Shown here: positions 45,916 through 56,096 of the stretch, piece by piece
Layout: every line of letters starts with the position of its first letter
Position numbering within the stretch: position 1 is the stretch's first letter
Program-made: the position numbers and the translations under genes
Source: Porites lobata
Taxonomy: Eukaryota > Cnidaria > Anthozoa > Scleractinia > Poritidae
Assembly: GCA_942486035.1 (NCBI GenBank)
Contig: CALNXK010000043.1
Coordinates: forward strand, 2,715,001 to 2,779,000
Length of the DNA: 64,000 nucleotides
Reading direction: 5' to 3'
The notes under the pieces: generated by a model
The model's database searches: none
The model's input: only the letters and a program-made list of their open reading frames with translations
Told to the model about the DNA's origin: nothing

Positions 45916-48005
45916 TTATTTGTTTACATTCGAAAACCAATCATTGAAAAGCAGTGAACCAAGACGCGCGTGCCACCGCCGCTCCCAAGAACGTGACCTT
46001 AGAAGGCCTATCGATATGTGTCGATATGACGTTTTGTTAAATGTTAGTGCAAACAAGGTAAAGAATAGGGGACGTGAACGAAGCGTTGTTTTAGTCGTTA
46101 GCCTGAGTATTGACCGCGTGCCTCTTGAATTCACCATACATGTCTCCCAGGATTGCTCTTTGCGCCGCCATATCGGGTTGCGTTTCTGTTCACACATGAG
46201 AACGTAATTTAGGCGCAGTTTCTGTAATGGAGCGAAGTTTGGCCGCGCCAATCTTATAAAAAACTGCTTGGATCGTCACAGATCGGATAGGTTTCTGTAC
46301 TACTGTTTGGCGCAACGTGACCTCGTAGTTTTTTGGCTTTGTTGGAAGACAAATGGTGAACTTAAGACAAGCTTCTCTCTAAAATGTTATAACTAAACCC
46401 CTTTTAAAATTGATCTTCGAAGTAAATAACTCTCGTTAGTCTTCTTTAATCAATCATCAGATTCGCAGAGCAGCTCTACTTCCCCATCCCTCTCGAAGCG
46501 TTAGCAGGCTCCCAATACTTGGGGTATGCAATTTTCAGTGAAAGCCCACTCTTATCCCTTCATTAACACTTTAAATATTTCATAATGGACCGAAAACTAT
46601 GTCTTGAAGTGCTTGTAACTTGAAATATGTTGTCTGAGGCATGTTGCAAAACACCGTTATTTTATAAGCTAAACGCATTGATTTTTCATGGTTTTGAAGC
46701 CGTCGTTATGCATGTAATACTCTAGAATACATTAAATATCCAATTTCGTAACTCGTCCGTGTCGCAATTCCATCGGTGAAATGACAAAGCAGGAACCCTC
46801 ATTGACTTTGATTTGACTTTTTTAAACTGAGTTCCGATCTAATTTTACATGTTAGCAAGTTTAACGCTTGACTCACCTGGTTTCGTCCTACCTACTTTTA
46901 GTACGTACATGCGGAAGACGTAATCTGTCTCGCCTGGGGCTCTTGCTCTCAAAAAATAATCAACTTGAAATTACATACCTGAACGAATAAGGAATCCACG
47001 TGCGTGCATAATATATTGCACGTTTTCATTGTTCTTATGGTAATCATTCTCCAAAAAACATCACTGTCTTTTAAGCACAAAAAATTCACATAACAATGGA
47101 ATGGTAAGACAAAAAGATTTCAGAAAGTGACAATTGTCTTTGAAAACACAGACACCAAGAGGGAAGGGGTTCCTACGTTGTAAGCAGTATATCAACTATT
47201 GAATATAATAGTAATAGTCTAAATGTCAATTTTCTATATATTTAGTTTTTAAAATCGCCCTCCTATCACATAGCTCCATCCTGTGTGAATGGTTCGCAGT
47301 GCTGCTGGTCACGTAGAGAAATCCTGCCCCCTTTGCAAGAGGTAGACTACAGTTTGAGCAAAATGGCTCCATTTATTTTTTTCAAATGCAGTCAATTTCT
47401 CACCTGCGGGACAAATCCGAATAAAGCATCTCTCTCTTTTAAAAGCGCTTCGAGTTTTAGAATAATTATTTTCTTCACGAGCTGATAAAAACGAAATAAA
47501 GCACCCTCCCCCTTTGCCTCTACGCCTCAAACTGAATAGAAGAAATTGTCACAAAGAACAGAAAGGAGTTTTCACTTGTCTCATACACCAAAAGCACCCC
47601 TTGTTGATCTTAATTTTGATGTAATGGGCTAGTAATATTTTAAAAAAAACTGTCAATTGGAAATTTCTGTCCCGAGAAAATCTCAGATTCATTTAAGTCT
47701 GGTTCTTTAAGTTTCCATAAGCACTTTTCTCTGAAACTGGTTTTACTTGTTAAGATGACGCAAATACTACTCAGTCCATCTTCGTTCAGTTCTAGCTTAA
47801 CTACGATTATCAGAAAAAAAAGCCTGTCCTAGATTTCAGCAAGGCAGTTGCTGTACAGATTTGCGTGGATGTGATGCTTGTACTTGTTTTCCTTCATGTC
47901 TTTAAATATCCCTCTATATTTTATGGTCTCCGAGATCTGTGATTGGTTTTCCATATTGACAAGTGAAACATCTACACCTGAATGTTTGCATGAAAAATGA
48001 AACTG
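45916..48005. other. Intergenic; 3' flank of the giant repeat gene
   Basis: No conserved coding segment is recognised. The diverged piece of the 45-kb duplication lies at about 46870-46930. Confidence 0.4.
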
Positions 48006-51000
48006 CTATCCACAACACCAGCACCACAACAAACTTATCGCTGACTTCCTTTTCTTGTTTACCGGTGCCTCTCTCTGTTCCGACCATTCTTCGTTGTCAA
48101 AGCTGGGTTTAATAGGCTCTTTGAGCTTGAGCTTTTCATTTTTATTAGTTATTTGCACCACTGGCTGCTTATTATTTGCAGGGTCATCCTGGAGATAACA
48201 TCCATCATGAACTTCAACTTTTTCGGGATACACAACATTTGCCTGGTGACGCACTGGAGCTTCTTTTTGCACTGGTCTGTCTCGACAGTCACCTTGCAGT
48301 GGAACTTTATTTTCCTTGCACTTGGAAAGGATTGGGTCTGTCATGTTTGTTTGCTTGCTGCTAGGATTACCAAACTCATCGGAATCACCTGTCACCCGGC
48401 TGCTTGCGCTAAAAGAAATATCTTCAATCATCGTTTCGATGCTTTCTGTTTTGTCAATGACTTCCTGTTCCACCACATTTTCACCGAAAACGTCATCTTT
48501 CTGTAGCTCTTTTTGCTGCTGCACTTGGTTGCTGTCACGGTTTTCGAGTGACCTTTCTTCGTAGTCAGAGCTAGACCTCAGAGTTTCTTCAATCTTAAGC
48601 TCTTCAGGCTCAGCATCTTCAAGCTTGGGCTCTTCATTTTCACCAATTTCTTGCAGCACTGACGGCTCTTCCTTTGTAGGGCCATCCTGCTGGTCATGTT
48701 GACCAAGATCCTGCATTTCGTCGAGATGCACTATTTTCTGTTCATGCATTGACGGACCTTTCTCTTTTACTTGTTTGTCTTGGGAATCAAATTCCTCTTG
48801 TTGCTTCTCAGAATACTCGAGTGAGCATTCTCCGCAGTCAGGGGTGGATTTCAGAGGCGCTTCAATTTTAGTCGCTTTTAGCTTTGGCTCTTGACTTTCA
48901 CTAGTTCCCTGCAGCACAGTCACATCTTTGTTTGTAAGGTGACCATACTGGTGTTGTTGAATCAGATCTCTATTCGGCAGTTCTTCAAGAAATTTCTCTT
49001 CATGACCCACGAAAGATATATCTCGTTCTTGCTGCTCTTGAAAGTTATCATCATCGGAAATGGCATTCACTAGGTTATTTAGGCTAACGAAGGCATGTTT
49101 TTCATTTATTGTTTCCAAGCATTCTGTTTTGTCACTGTCTGCTTGTTCCACAATACTCCCATCGTTAACAGCGTTATCTTCTTGCATCTTTTTTTTGTTC
49201 TTCACCTGGTCCCTTTCAAGATTTTCGAGTAACTTTTCTTCGAAGTTATAGCTGGATTCAAGAGGTTCCTTACGCTCCAACCCTTCACGCTTGTGTTCTT
49301 CCTTTGCCTGCAACACGGACTGGTTTTTGCTTGTAGAGTCATTTTGCTGGTCTTGTCGATCGAGCTCCTGCATTTTGTCCGGATGCATAACTTGGTCTTT
49401 ATGACCCACGAGAGCTTTTTCTTGTACTTGTTTAACTGGAGAATCATCTCGTGTTGCGACTTCCTTTTGTTGCCTCTCAAGGCATTCGAGTGTTCTGTCT
49501 TCGTTGTTAGAAAAGGATTTCAGAGGCTCTTCAATCTTCGAGGCATGAAGCTTGGGCTTTTCATTTTCACTAGTTTCTTGCAACACTGACTGATCTTTAC
49601 TTTTAGAGTTGTCAAGCTTGATATGTCGATCATGATCCTGCATTTCGCCAGGATGAAGAGATCTCTCTTCATAAGTTAGTGGAACTTTCTCTTCCACTTT
49701 TTTTTCGTCAAAATCATTTTGCGTTGCAGCTTCTCGACGCCTTTCAAGGTACTCGATTGAACTTTCTTTGTAGTCAGGGTTTAATTTCAGTCGCTCTCCA
49801 ATGTTATATTCTTCAAGCGTCGTCGGTTTACTTTCACCAGTTTCTGGCAGCACTGACTTTGACTGAGCATTGTTCGAAGGATCGTCGTGCATAGCATGTC
49901 CATCATAATCCTGTATGGTTCTGAGATGCACAACTTTCTCTCCATGACTCACCAGGGCTTCCCCCTGTACCTGTTGAGAACCATCTTGCGTTGCAACCAC
50001 GTTTTTTTTGTTCTTGGGAAGGACTGGCTCTGTCTTGTCTGTTTGCTTACCGTTAGATATCCTTAACTCATTAGAATTACTTATCTCTTGATTATTTACG
50101 GTAACAACGGCATCGTCTTCAATTATTGTTTGGATGCTTTCTGTTTGGTCACTGACTGGTTGTTCCACCAAACTCTCAACTTTCATAGCCTCATTTTCTC
50201 GTAGCTCTGTTTTCTCCTGTACTTGTTGCCTCTCAGTCTGTTCAAGTGACATTTCTTCGTTGTCACAGTTGGATATCACAGAGTCGTCGAGATTAGACCC
50301 TTCAAGCTTAAGCTCTTCATTTTCACCAGTTTCTTGCAGCTCTGAGTTTTTGTTTCTAGGGTCATCGTGCTGATCATGTCGATCATAATCCTGTATTTTT
50401 TCGTGATTAATACATTTCTCTTGATGAGTCATTGGAGCCTTCTCTTGCTCTTGCTTGCCTCGAGAATCATCTTGACTTGCAACCACTCCTTGTGGCCTCT
50501 CAGGGTGCTCAAGTGAGTTAGGGGTGGATTTCAGAGGCTCTTCAACCTCAGACACTTCAGGCTTAGGCTGTTCATTTTGACCAGTTTCTTGCCACACTGG
50601 CGGCTCTTTGTTTGTAGGGACAACCTTCTGATCATGTCGATCACGATCCTGCATCTCGTCCAGATGCCCATTTGTCTGTTCGTGACTCAATGGACCTTTC
50701 TCTTTGGCTTGTTTTTCTTGGGAATAACCTTCCGTTTCAACTTCCTCTTGTTGCCCCTCACTATCCTCCAGTGAGCTTTCTTCGTGGTCAGGGCTGGATT
50801 TCAGAGGCCCTTCAATCATAGACACTTCAGGCTTTGGCCATTTATTTTGCTCAGTTTCGTCCAACACTGACGGCTCGTTGTTCGTAAGGTCATCCTTCTG
50901 ATCGTATCGATCACGATCCTGCGTTTCGTCAAGATGCACAATTTTCTGTTCATCACTTAATGGCTCTTTCTCTTTCACTTGCTTTGCTTGAGAATCACCC

Positions 51001-54000
51001 TTCGTTGCAACTACCTCTTGTTTCCCCTCACTATACTCGAGTGAGCTTTCTTCCTGGTCAGGACTTGATTTCAGAGGCTCTTCAATCATAGGCACTTTAG
51101 GCTTTGGCTCTTTACTTTCCCCATTTTTCTTGTCATGACTCAATGGACCTTTCTCTTTAACTTGTTTTTCTTGGGAATCCCCTTCCGTTGTAACTTCCTC
51201 TTGTTGCCCCTCAGTATAATCGAGTGAGCTTTCTTCATGGTCAGGGCTGGATTTGAGAGGCTCTTCGATCTTAGACACTTCAGGCTTGGGCTCTTCATTT
51301 TTACCAGTTTCTTCCAACACTGATGGCTCCTTAATTGTAGGATCAACCTGCTGATCATGTCGATAACGATACTGCATTTCGTCGAAATTCCCATTTTTCT
51401 CTTCATGACTCAATGGACCTTTCTCTTCAACTCGTTTTTCTTGGGAATCACCTTCCGTTGCAACTTCCTCTTGTTGCGGCTCAGTATACTCGAGTGAGCT
51501 TTCTTCATGGTCAGGGTTGGATTTGACAGGCTCTTCAATCTTAGACACTTCGGGCTTCGGCTCTTCATTTTGACCAGTTTCTTTGAACAGTGACGGATCT
51601 TTGTTTGTAGGGTCAACATTTTGATTATGTCGACTACGATACTGCATTTCGTCGAAATTCCCATTTTTCTCTTCATGACTCAGTGGACCTTTCTCTTCAA
51701 CTTGTTTTTCTTGGGAATCACCTTCCGTTGCAGAAACTTCCTCTTGTTGCCCCTCACTATACTCCAGTGAGTTTTCTCCGCGGTCAGGGCTGGATTTCAG
51801 AGGCTCTTCAATCATAGACATTTCAGGCTTTGGCTCTTTATTCTGCCCAGTTTCGTCCAACACTGACGGCTCGTTCTTCGTAAGGTCGTCCTTCTGATCA
51901 TGTCGATCACGATCCTGCATTTCGTCAAGATGCACAATTTTTTGTTCATCACTTAATGGCTCTTTCTCTTTCACTTGTTTTGCTTGAGAATCACCTTTCG
52001 TTGCAACTTCTTCTTGTTGCCCCTCACTATACTCGAGTGAGCTTTCTTCCTGGTCAGGACTTGATTTCAGAGGCTCCTCAATCATAGGCTCTTTAGGCTT
52101 TGGCTCTTTATTTTGCCCAGTTTCGTGCAACACTGAGGGCTCTTTGATTGTAGAGTTATCCTTTAAATCATGTCGATCACGATACTGCATTTCGTCGATA
52201 TGCCCATTTTTCTTTTTATGAGTCAATGGACCTTTGTCTATTACTTGTTTGACTTGGTAATGACCTTCCGATGCAACTTCCTCTGGCTGCCTTGCAGTAC
52301 ACTCAAGTGAGCTTTGGTCGTGGTCAGGGCTCGATTTCAGAGGCTTTTCAGTCTTAGACATTTCAGGCTTTGGCTCGTCACTTTGACAAATTTTGTCCAA
52401 CACTGACGGCTCTTTGTTTGTAGTGTCATCCTGCTGATTATGTCGATCACGATCCTGCTTTTCATAGAAATGCACAATTGTCTGTTCCTGACCTAATTGA
52501 CCTTTCTCATTGACTTGTTTTTCTTGGGAATCACCTTCCGTTGCAACTTTCTCTTGTTGCCCCTCAGTAAACCTGAATGAACTTTCTTCGTGGTCAGGGC
52601 TGGATTTCAGGGGCTCTTCAATCTTAGACACTTCAGGCTTGGGATCTTCATTTTGATCAGTTTCTTCCAAAACTGACGGCTCTTTGATTGTAGTGTCATC
52701 CTTCTGATCATGTCGATCACCATCCTGCATTTCGTCGAGATGCCCATTTTTCTCTCCATGACTCAATGGCCCTTTCTCATTGACTTGTGTTTCTTGGGAA
52801 TCACCTTCCGTTGCAACTTCCTCTTGTTGCCCCTCAGTATACTCGAGTAAGCTTTCTTCACGGTCAGGGCTGGATTTGAGAAGCTCTTTAATCTTAGGCA
52901 CTTCAGGCTTCGGCTCTTTATCTTTACCAGTTTCTTCGAACACTGACAGGTCTTTAATTGTAGGGTCAACCTGCTGATCATGTCGATCACGATCCTGCAT
53001 CTCGTCGAGATTTCCATTTTTCTCTTCATGACTCAATGGACCTTTCTCTTCAACTTGTTTTTCTTGGGAATCACCTTCGGTTGAAACGTCCTCTTGTTGC
53101 CCCTCAGTATACTCTAGTGAGCTTTCTTCATGGTCAGGGCTGGATTTGAGAGGCTCTTCAATCTTAGACACTTCAGGCCTTGGCTCTTCATTTTGACCAG
53201 TTTCTTGCAACAGTGACGGTTCTTTGTTTGTAGGGTCAACTTGCTGATCTTGTCGACCACGATACTGCATTTCGTCGAGATGCCCATTTTTCTCTTCCTG
53301 AGTCAATGGACCTTTCTCTTCGACTTGTTTTTGTTGGGAATCACCTTCCGTTGCAGCTTCCTCTTGTTGCCGCTCAGTATAGTCGAGTGAGCTTTCTTTA
53401 TAGTCAGGACTGGATTTGAGAGGCTCTTCAATCTTAGACATTTCAGGCTTTGGCTTTTCACTTTGACCAGTTCTGTCCAACACTGACGGCTCTTTGTTTG
53501 TAGGGTCATGCTGCTGATTGTGTCGATCACGATACTGCTTTTCGTAGAAATACACAATTGTCTGTTCATGACTTAATGGACCTTTCTCATTGACTTGTGT
53601 TTCTTCGCAATCACCTTCCGTTGCAACTTTCTCTTGTTGCCCCTCAGTAAACCTGAATGAACATTCTTCGTGGTCAGGGGTGGATTTCACGGGCTCTTCA
53701 AACTTAGACACTTGAAGCTTGGAATCTTCATTTTGATCAGTTTCTTCTAAAACTGACGGCTCTTTGATTGTAGTGGCATTCTTCTCATCATATCGATCAC
53801 CATCCGGCATTTCGTCGAAATTTCCATTTTGCTCTTCATGACTCAATGGACCTTTCTCTTTAATTTGTTCTTCTTGGGAATCATCTTCAGTTGAAACGTC
53901 CTCTTGTTGCCCCTCAGTATACTCGAGTGAGCTTTCTTCATGGTCAGGGTTAGATTTGAGAGGCTCTTCAATCTTAGACGCTTCGGGCCTCGGCTCTTCA

Positions 54001-56096
54001 TTTTGACCAGTTTCTTCGAACAGTGACGGATCTTTGTTTTTAGGGTCAACATTTTGATGATGTCGACTACGATACTGAATTTTGTCGAAATTCCCATTTT
54101 TCTCTTCATGACTCAATGGACCTTTCTCTTGCACTTGTTTTTCCTGGGAATCACCTTCCGTTGCAACTTCCTCTTGTTGCCGCTCAGTATACTCGAGTGG
54201 GCTTTCTTCATAGTCAGGGCTGGATTTGAGAGGCTCTTTAATCTTAGTCACTTCAGGCTTGGGCTCTTCATTTTGACCAGTTTCTTGCAACAGTGACGGC
54301 TCTCTGTTTGTAGGGTCAACCTGCTGATCATGTCGATCACGATCCTCCATTTCGTCGAGATGCCCATTTTTCTGTTCGTGACTCAAAGGACCTTTCTCTT
54401 TTTCTTGTTTGACTTGGTAATGATCTTCCGTTGCAACGTCTTCTTGTGGCCTTTCAGTACACTCGAGCAAGCTTTCGTCGTGGTCAGGGCTGGATTTCAG
54501 AGGCGCTTCAATCTTAGACGCCTTGAGCTTGGGCTCTTTATTTTCATCAGTGTCTAGCAACGGCGACAGATCTTTCTTTGTAAGGACATCGCACTGATCT
54601 TGTCGATCTTTATCCTGTATTTCTTCAACAACTTTCTCTTCATGACCCACGAAAGCTTTCTCTCGTACTTCTTCTTTAGAATGATCACCAGTATCGGAAA
54701 TAGTTTTCCCTTGGTTGTTTAGGCTCACAGAGGTATCTTCTTCCATTATTGTTTCCAAATTTTCTGTTGTGTCACTGACTGTTTGCTCCAGCAAAATCTC
54801 GCCGTTAACAGTGTTACCTTCCCGCAGCTTTTTTCGGTCCCGTACCTGTTCCCTTTCAGGCTGTTCGAGTGAACTTTCTTCGAAGTCATGGCTGCATGTA
54901 AAATGTTCCTTACGCTCAGAACTATCACCCTTACGTTCTTCCTGCTCGCCAGTTTCTTGCAGCGCTGAAGGATTTTCGTTGGTACTGTCATTTTGGCGGT
55001 CATGATTCTGTATTTCGTTGGGATGCACAACTTGCTCCTTATGATCCACGACCGTTGTCTCTTGAATTCGCTTGACTTGATAATCTTCTTGGTAACCGCC
55101 TTCGTAATCAGGGCTGGATTTCAGAGACTCTTTGATGTTAGCCACTTCAGATTTGGGGTGTTTATTTTCACCAGCTTCTTTCAGCGCTGACTTTTCGACG
55201 TTTGCATGATACTTTATTTTGTTGGGATACACAACTTTCTCTTCACGACTCTCTGAAGCCTTTTCTTGCATTTGTTTCCTTTGAGAATCATCTCCTTGTG
55301 TGTATTTGGGAAGAATTGACTCCCTCTTGTCTGTCTGGTTACCGGTAAATTTTGCTAACTCATCGGAACTAGTTATCCCTGGGTTATTTACGCTAACAGC
55401 GGCACCTAATTCAGTTATCGTTTCGCTGCTTTTTGTTTTCTCAATAACTGCTTGTTCCACCAAATATTTAGCGTTCACAGCGTCATCTTGCTGCTCCTCT
55501 ATTTGCTTCTTACCTTGTTGCCTCACAGGGTGCTCGATGGACTTTTCCTTGTAGTCAGAACTGCATTCCAGGCCCTTGTCAAGCTTACTCCCTTCAAACT
55601 CAGACCCTTCACGGTTAATTTCTTCTTTTCCTTCAGTTTCTTGCAGCAATAATCGATTTTTGTTCAAACAGTCGTCGTGCTGGTCTTGTCGTTGGCGATG
55701 CTGCATTTTTTCGAGATGCACAACTTTTTCTTTAGCACACAATGGAGTTTCCTCTTTGTCTTGTCTGCCTTGACCATTCTCCTGCGCTGCCCCTTGGTGC
55801 CTTTCAGGGTACTCGAGTAAACCTGCTTTACTGTCAGGGCTGTATTTCAGAGGCTCTTCAATTATAGAAACTTCAGGCTTGGACCTTTCACTTTCTCCAG
55901 TTTCTTTCAGCACTGTCTGTTCTTTGTTTTTAGGGTCATCATTCCTATCATGTCGACCATGATACAACATTTTGTTGGGATGCACAACTTTCTCTTCATG
56001 ACTCACTGGAGCTCTCTTTTGGACTTCTTTCTCTTGAGAATCACCCTGCTTTGCAATTTCGTCTTCCTTGTACTTTGATATGATTGGCTCTTCCAT
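48006..56096 (-). CDS. Giant acidic repeat protein with C-terminal cysteine cluster (at least 2,696 aa, one exon)
   Basis: A single uninterrupted frame runs from ATG at 56096 to the stop at 48006-48008. The same frame continues upstream to about 56306 with matching repeat sequence, so the real exon may start at an acceptor near 56285. N-terminal exons, if any, were not found. The protein is rich in Glu, Lys, Gln, Asp and Ser. It consists of about 26 related units, each opening with LKSSPDxEESSLE or a variant. Fifteen central units are nearly uniform at 90 aa, and flanking units are longer and diverged. The final residues are SLLWCWCCG, a possible acylation site that could hold it at a membrane. 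No known domain, signal peptide or internal transmembrane segment is seen. An intact frame across 8 kb of repeats argues for selection on the protein. I do not assign a function. Confidence 0.75.
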   Translation of the reverse strand: MEEPIISKYKEDEIAKQGDSQEKEVQKRAPVSHEEKVVHPNKMLYHGRHDRNDDPKNKEQTVLKETGESERSKPEVSIIEEPLKYSPDSKAGLLEYPERHQGAAQENGQGRQDKEETPLCAKEKVVHLEKMQHRQRQDQHDDCLNKNRLLLQETEGKEEINREGSEFEGSKLDKGLECSSDYKEKSIEHPVRQQGKKQIEEQQDDAVNAKYLVEQAVIEKTKSSETITELGAAVSVNNPGITSSDELAKFTGNQTDKRESILPKYTQGDDSQRKQMQEKASESREEKVVYPNKIKYHANVEKSALKEAGENKHPKSEVANIKESLKSSPDYEGGYQEDYQVKRIQETTVVDHKEQVVHPNEIQNHDRQNDSTNENPSALQETGEQEERKGDSSERKEHFTCSHDFEESSLEQPEREQVRDRKKLREGNTVNGEILLEQTVSDTTENLETIMEEDTSVSLNNQGKTISDTGDHSKEEVREKAFVGHEEKVVEEIQDKDRQDQCDVLTKKDLSPLLDTDENKEPKLKASKIEAPLKSSPDHDESLLECTERPQEDVATEDHYQVKQEKEKGPLSHEQKNGHLDEMEDRDRHDQQVDPTNREPSLLQETGQNEEPKPEVTKIKEPLKSSPDYEESPLEYTERQQEEVATEGDSQEKQVQEKGPLSHEEKNGNFDKIQYRSRHHQNVDPKNKDPSLFEETGQNEEPRPEASKIEEPLKSNPDHEESSLEYTEGQQEDVSTEDDSQEEQIKEKGPLSHEEQNGNFDEMPDGDRYDEKNATTIKEPSVLEETDQNEDSKLQVSKFEEPVKSTPDHEECSFRFTEGQQEKVATEGDCEETQVNEKGPLSHEQTIVYFYEKQYRDRHNQQHDPTNKEPSVLDRTGQSEKPKPEMSKIEEPLKSSPDYKESSLDYTERQQEEAATEGDSQQKQVEEKGPLTQEEKNGHLDEMQYRGRQDQQVDPTNKEPSLLQETGQNEEPRPEVSKIEEPLKSSPDHEESSLEYTEGQQEDVSTEGDSQEKQVEEKGPLSHEEKNGNLDEMQDRDRHDQQVDPTIKDLSVFEETGKDKEPKPEVPKIKELLKSSPDREESLLEYTEGQQEEVATEGDSQETQVNEKGPLSHGEKNGHLDEMQDGDRHDQKDDTTIKEPSVLEETDQNEDPKPEVSKIEEPLKSSPDHEESSFRFTEGQQEKVATEGDSQEKQVNEKGQLGQEQTIVHFYEKQDRDRHNQQDDTTNKEPSVLDKICQSDEPKPEMSKTEKPLKSSPDHDQSSLECTARQPEEVASEGHYQVKQVIDKGPLTHKKKNGHIDEMQYRDRHDLKDNSTIKEPSVLHETGQNKEPKPKEPMIEEPLKSSPDQEESSLEYSEGQQEEVATKGDSQAKQVKEKEPLSDEQKIVHLDEMQDRDRHDQKDDLTKNEPSVLDETGQNKEPKPEMSMIEEPLKSSPDRGENSLEYSEGQQEEVSATEGDSQEKQVEEKGPLSHEEKNGNFDEMQYRSRHNQNVDPTNKDPSLFKETGQNEEPKPEVSKIEEPVKSNPDHEESSLEYTEPQQEEVATEGDSQEKRVEEKGPLSHEEKNGNFDEMQYRYRHDQQVDPTIKEPSVLEETGKNEEPKPEVSKIEEPLKSSPDHEESSLDYTEGQQEEVTTEGDSQEKQVKEKGPLSHDKKNGESKEPKPKVPMIEEPLKSSPDQEESSLEYSEGKQEVVATKGDSQAKQVKEKEPLSDEQKIVHLDETQDRDRYDQKDDLTNNEPSVLDETEQNKWPKPEVSMIEGPLKSSPDHEESSLEDSEGQQEEVETEGYSQEKQAKEKGPLSHEQTNGHLDEMQDRDRHDQKVVPTNKEPPVWQETGQNEQPKPEVSEVEEPLKSTPNSLEHPERPQGVVASQDDSRGKQEQEKAPMTHQEKCINHEKIQDYDRHDQHDDPRNKNSELQETGENEELKLEGSNLDDSVISNCDNEEMSLEQTERQQVQEKTELRENEAMKVESLVEQPVSDQTESIQTIIEDDAVVTVNNQEISNSNELRISNGKQTDKTEPVLPKNKKNVVATQDGSQQVQGEALVSHGEKVVHLRTIQDYDGHAMHDDPSNNAQSKSVLPETGESKPTTLEEYNIGERLKLNPDYKESSIEYLERRREAATQNDFDEKKVEEKVPLTYEERSLHPGEMQDHDRHIKLDNSKSKDQSVLQETSENEKPKLHASKIEEPLKSFSNNEDRTLECLERQQKEVATRDDSPVKQVQEKALVGHKDQVMHPDKMQELDRQDQQNDSTSKNQSVLQAKEEHKREGLERKEPLESSYNFEEKLLENLERDQVKNKKKMQEDNAVNDGSIVEQADSDKTECLETINEKHAFVSLNNLVNAISDDDNFQEQQERDISFVGHEEKFLEELPNRDLIQQHQYGHLTNKDVTVLQGTSESQEPKLKATKIEAPLKSTPDCGECSLEYSEKQQEEFDSQDKQVKEKGPSMHEQKIVHLDEMQDLGQHDQQDGPTKEEPSVLQEIGENEEPKLEDAEPEELKIEETLRSSSDYEERSLENRDSNQVQQQKELQKDDVFGENVVEQEVIDKTESIETMIEDISFSASSRVTGDSDEFGNPSSKQTNMTDPILSKCKENKVPLQGDCRDRPVQKEAPVRHQANVVYPEKVEVHDGCYLQDDPANNKQPVVQITNKNEKLKLKEPIKPSFDNEEWSEQREAPVNKKRKSAISLLWCWCCG
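50535..54500 (-). repeat. Coding tandem array: 15 units of 270 bp
   Basis: From 54500 down to 50535 (3,966 bp) the giant exon holds 13 units of exactly 90 codons, one of 91 and one shortened to 61. These account for the length exactly. Typical landmarks in each unit are LKSSPDHEE, GDSQEKQV, EKGPLSHEEKNG, DRHDQ and EETGQNEEPKPE. The unit length stays a multiple of three throughout. Confidence 0.9.

Noticed and set aside
51140..54109. Regularly spaced 88-aa minus-strand frames (and several + strand frames) within the giant gene
   Set aside because: They recur every 270 bp or multiples of it because the coding repeat has that period. They are shadow frames of the 2,696-aa frame.
50535..54500. 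CRISPR-like array
   Set aside because: The repeats are 270-bp coding units with no short repeat/spacer structure, in a spliced eukaryotic genome.
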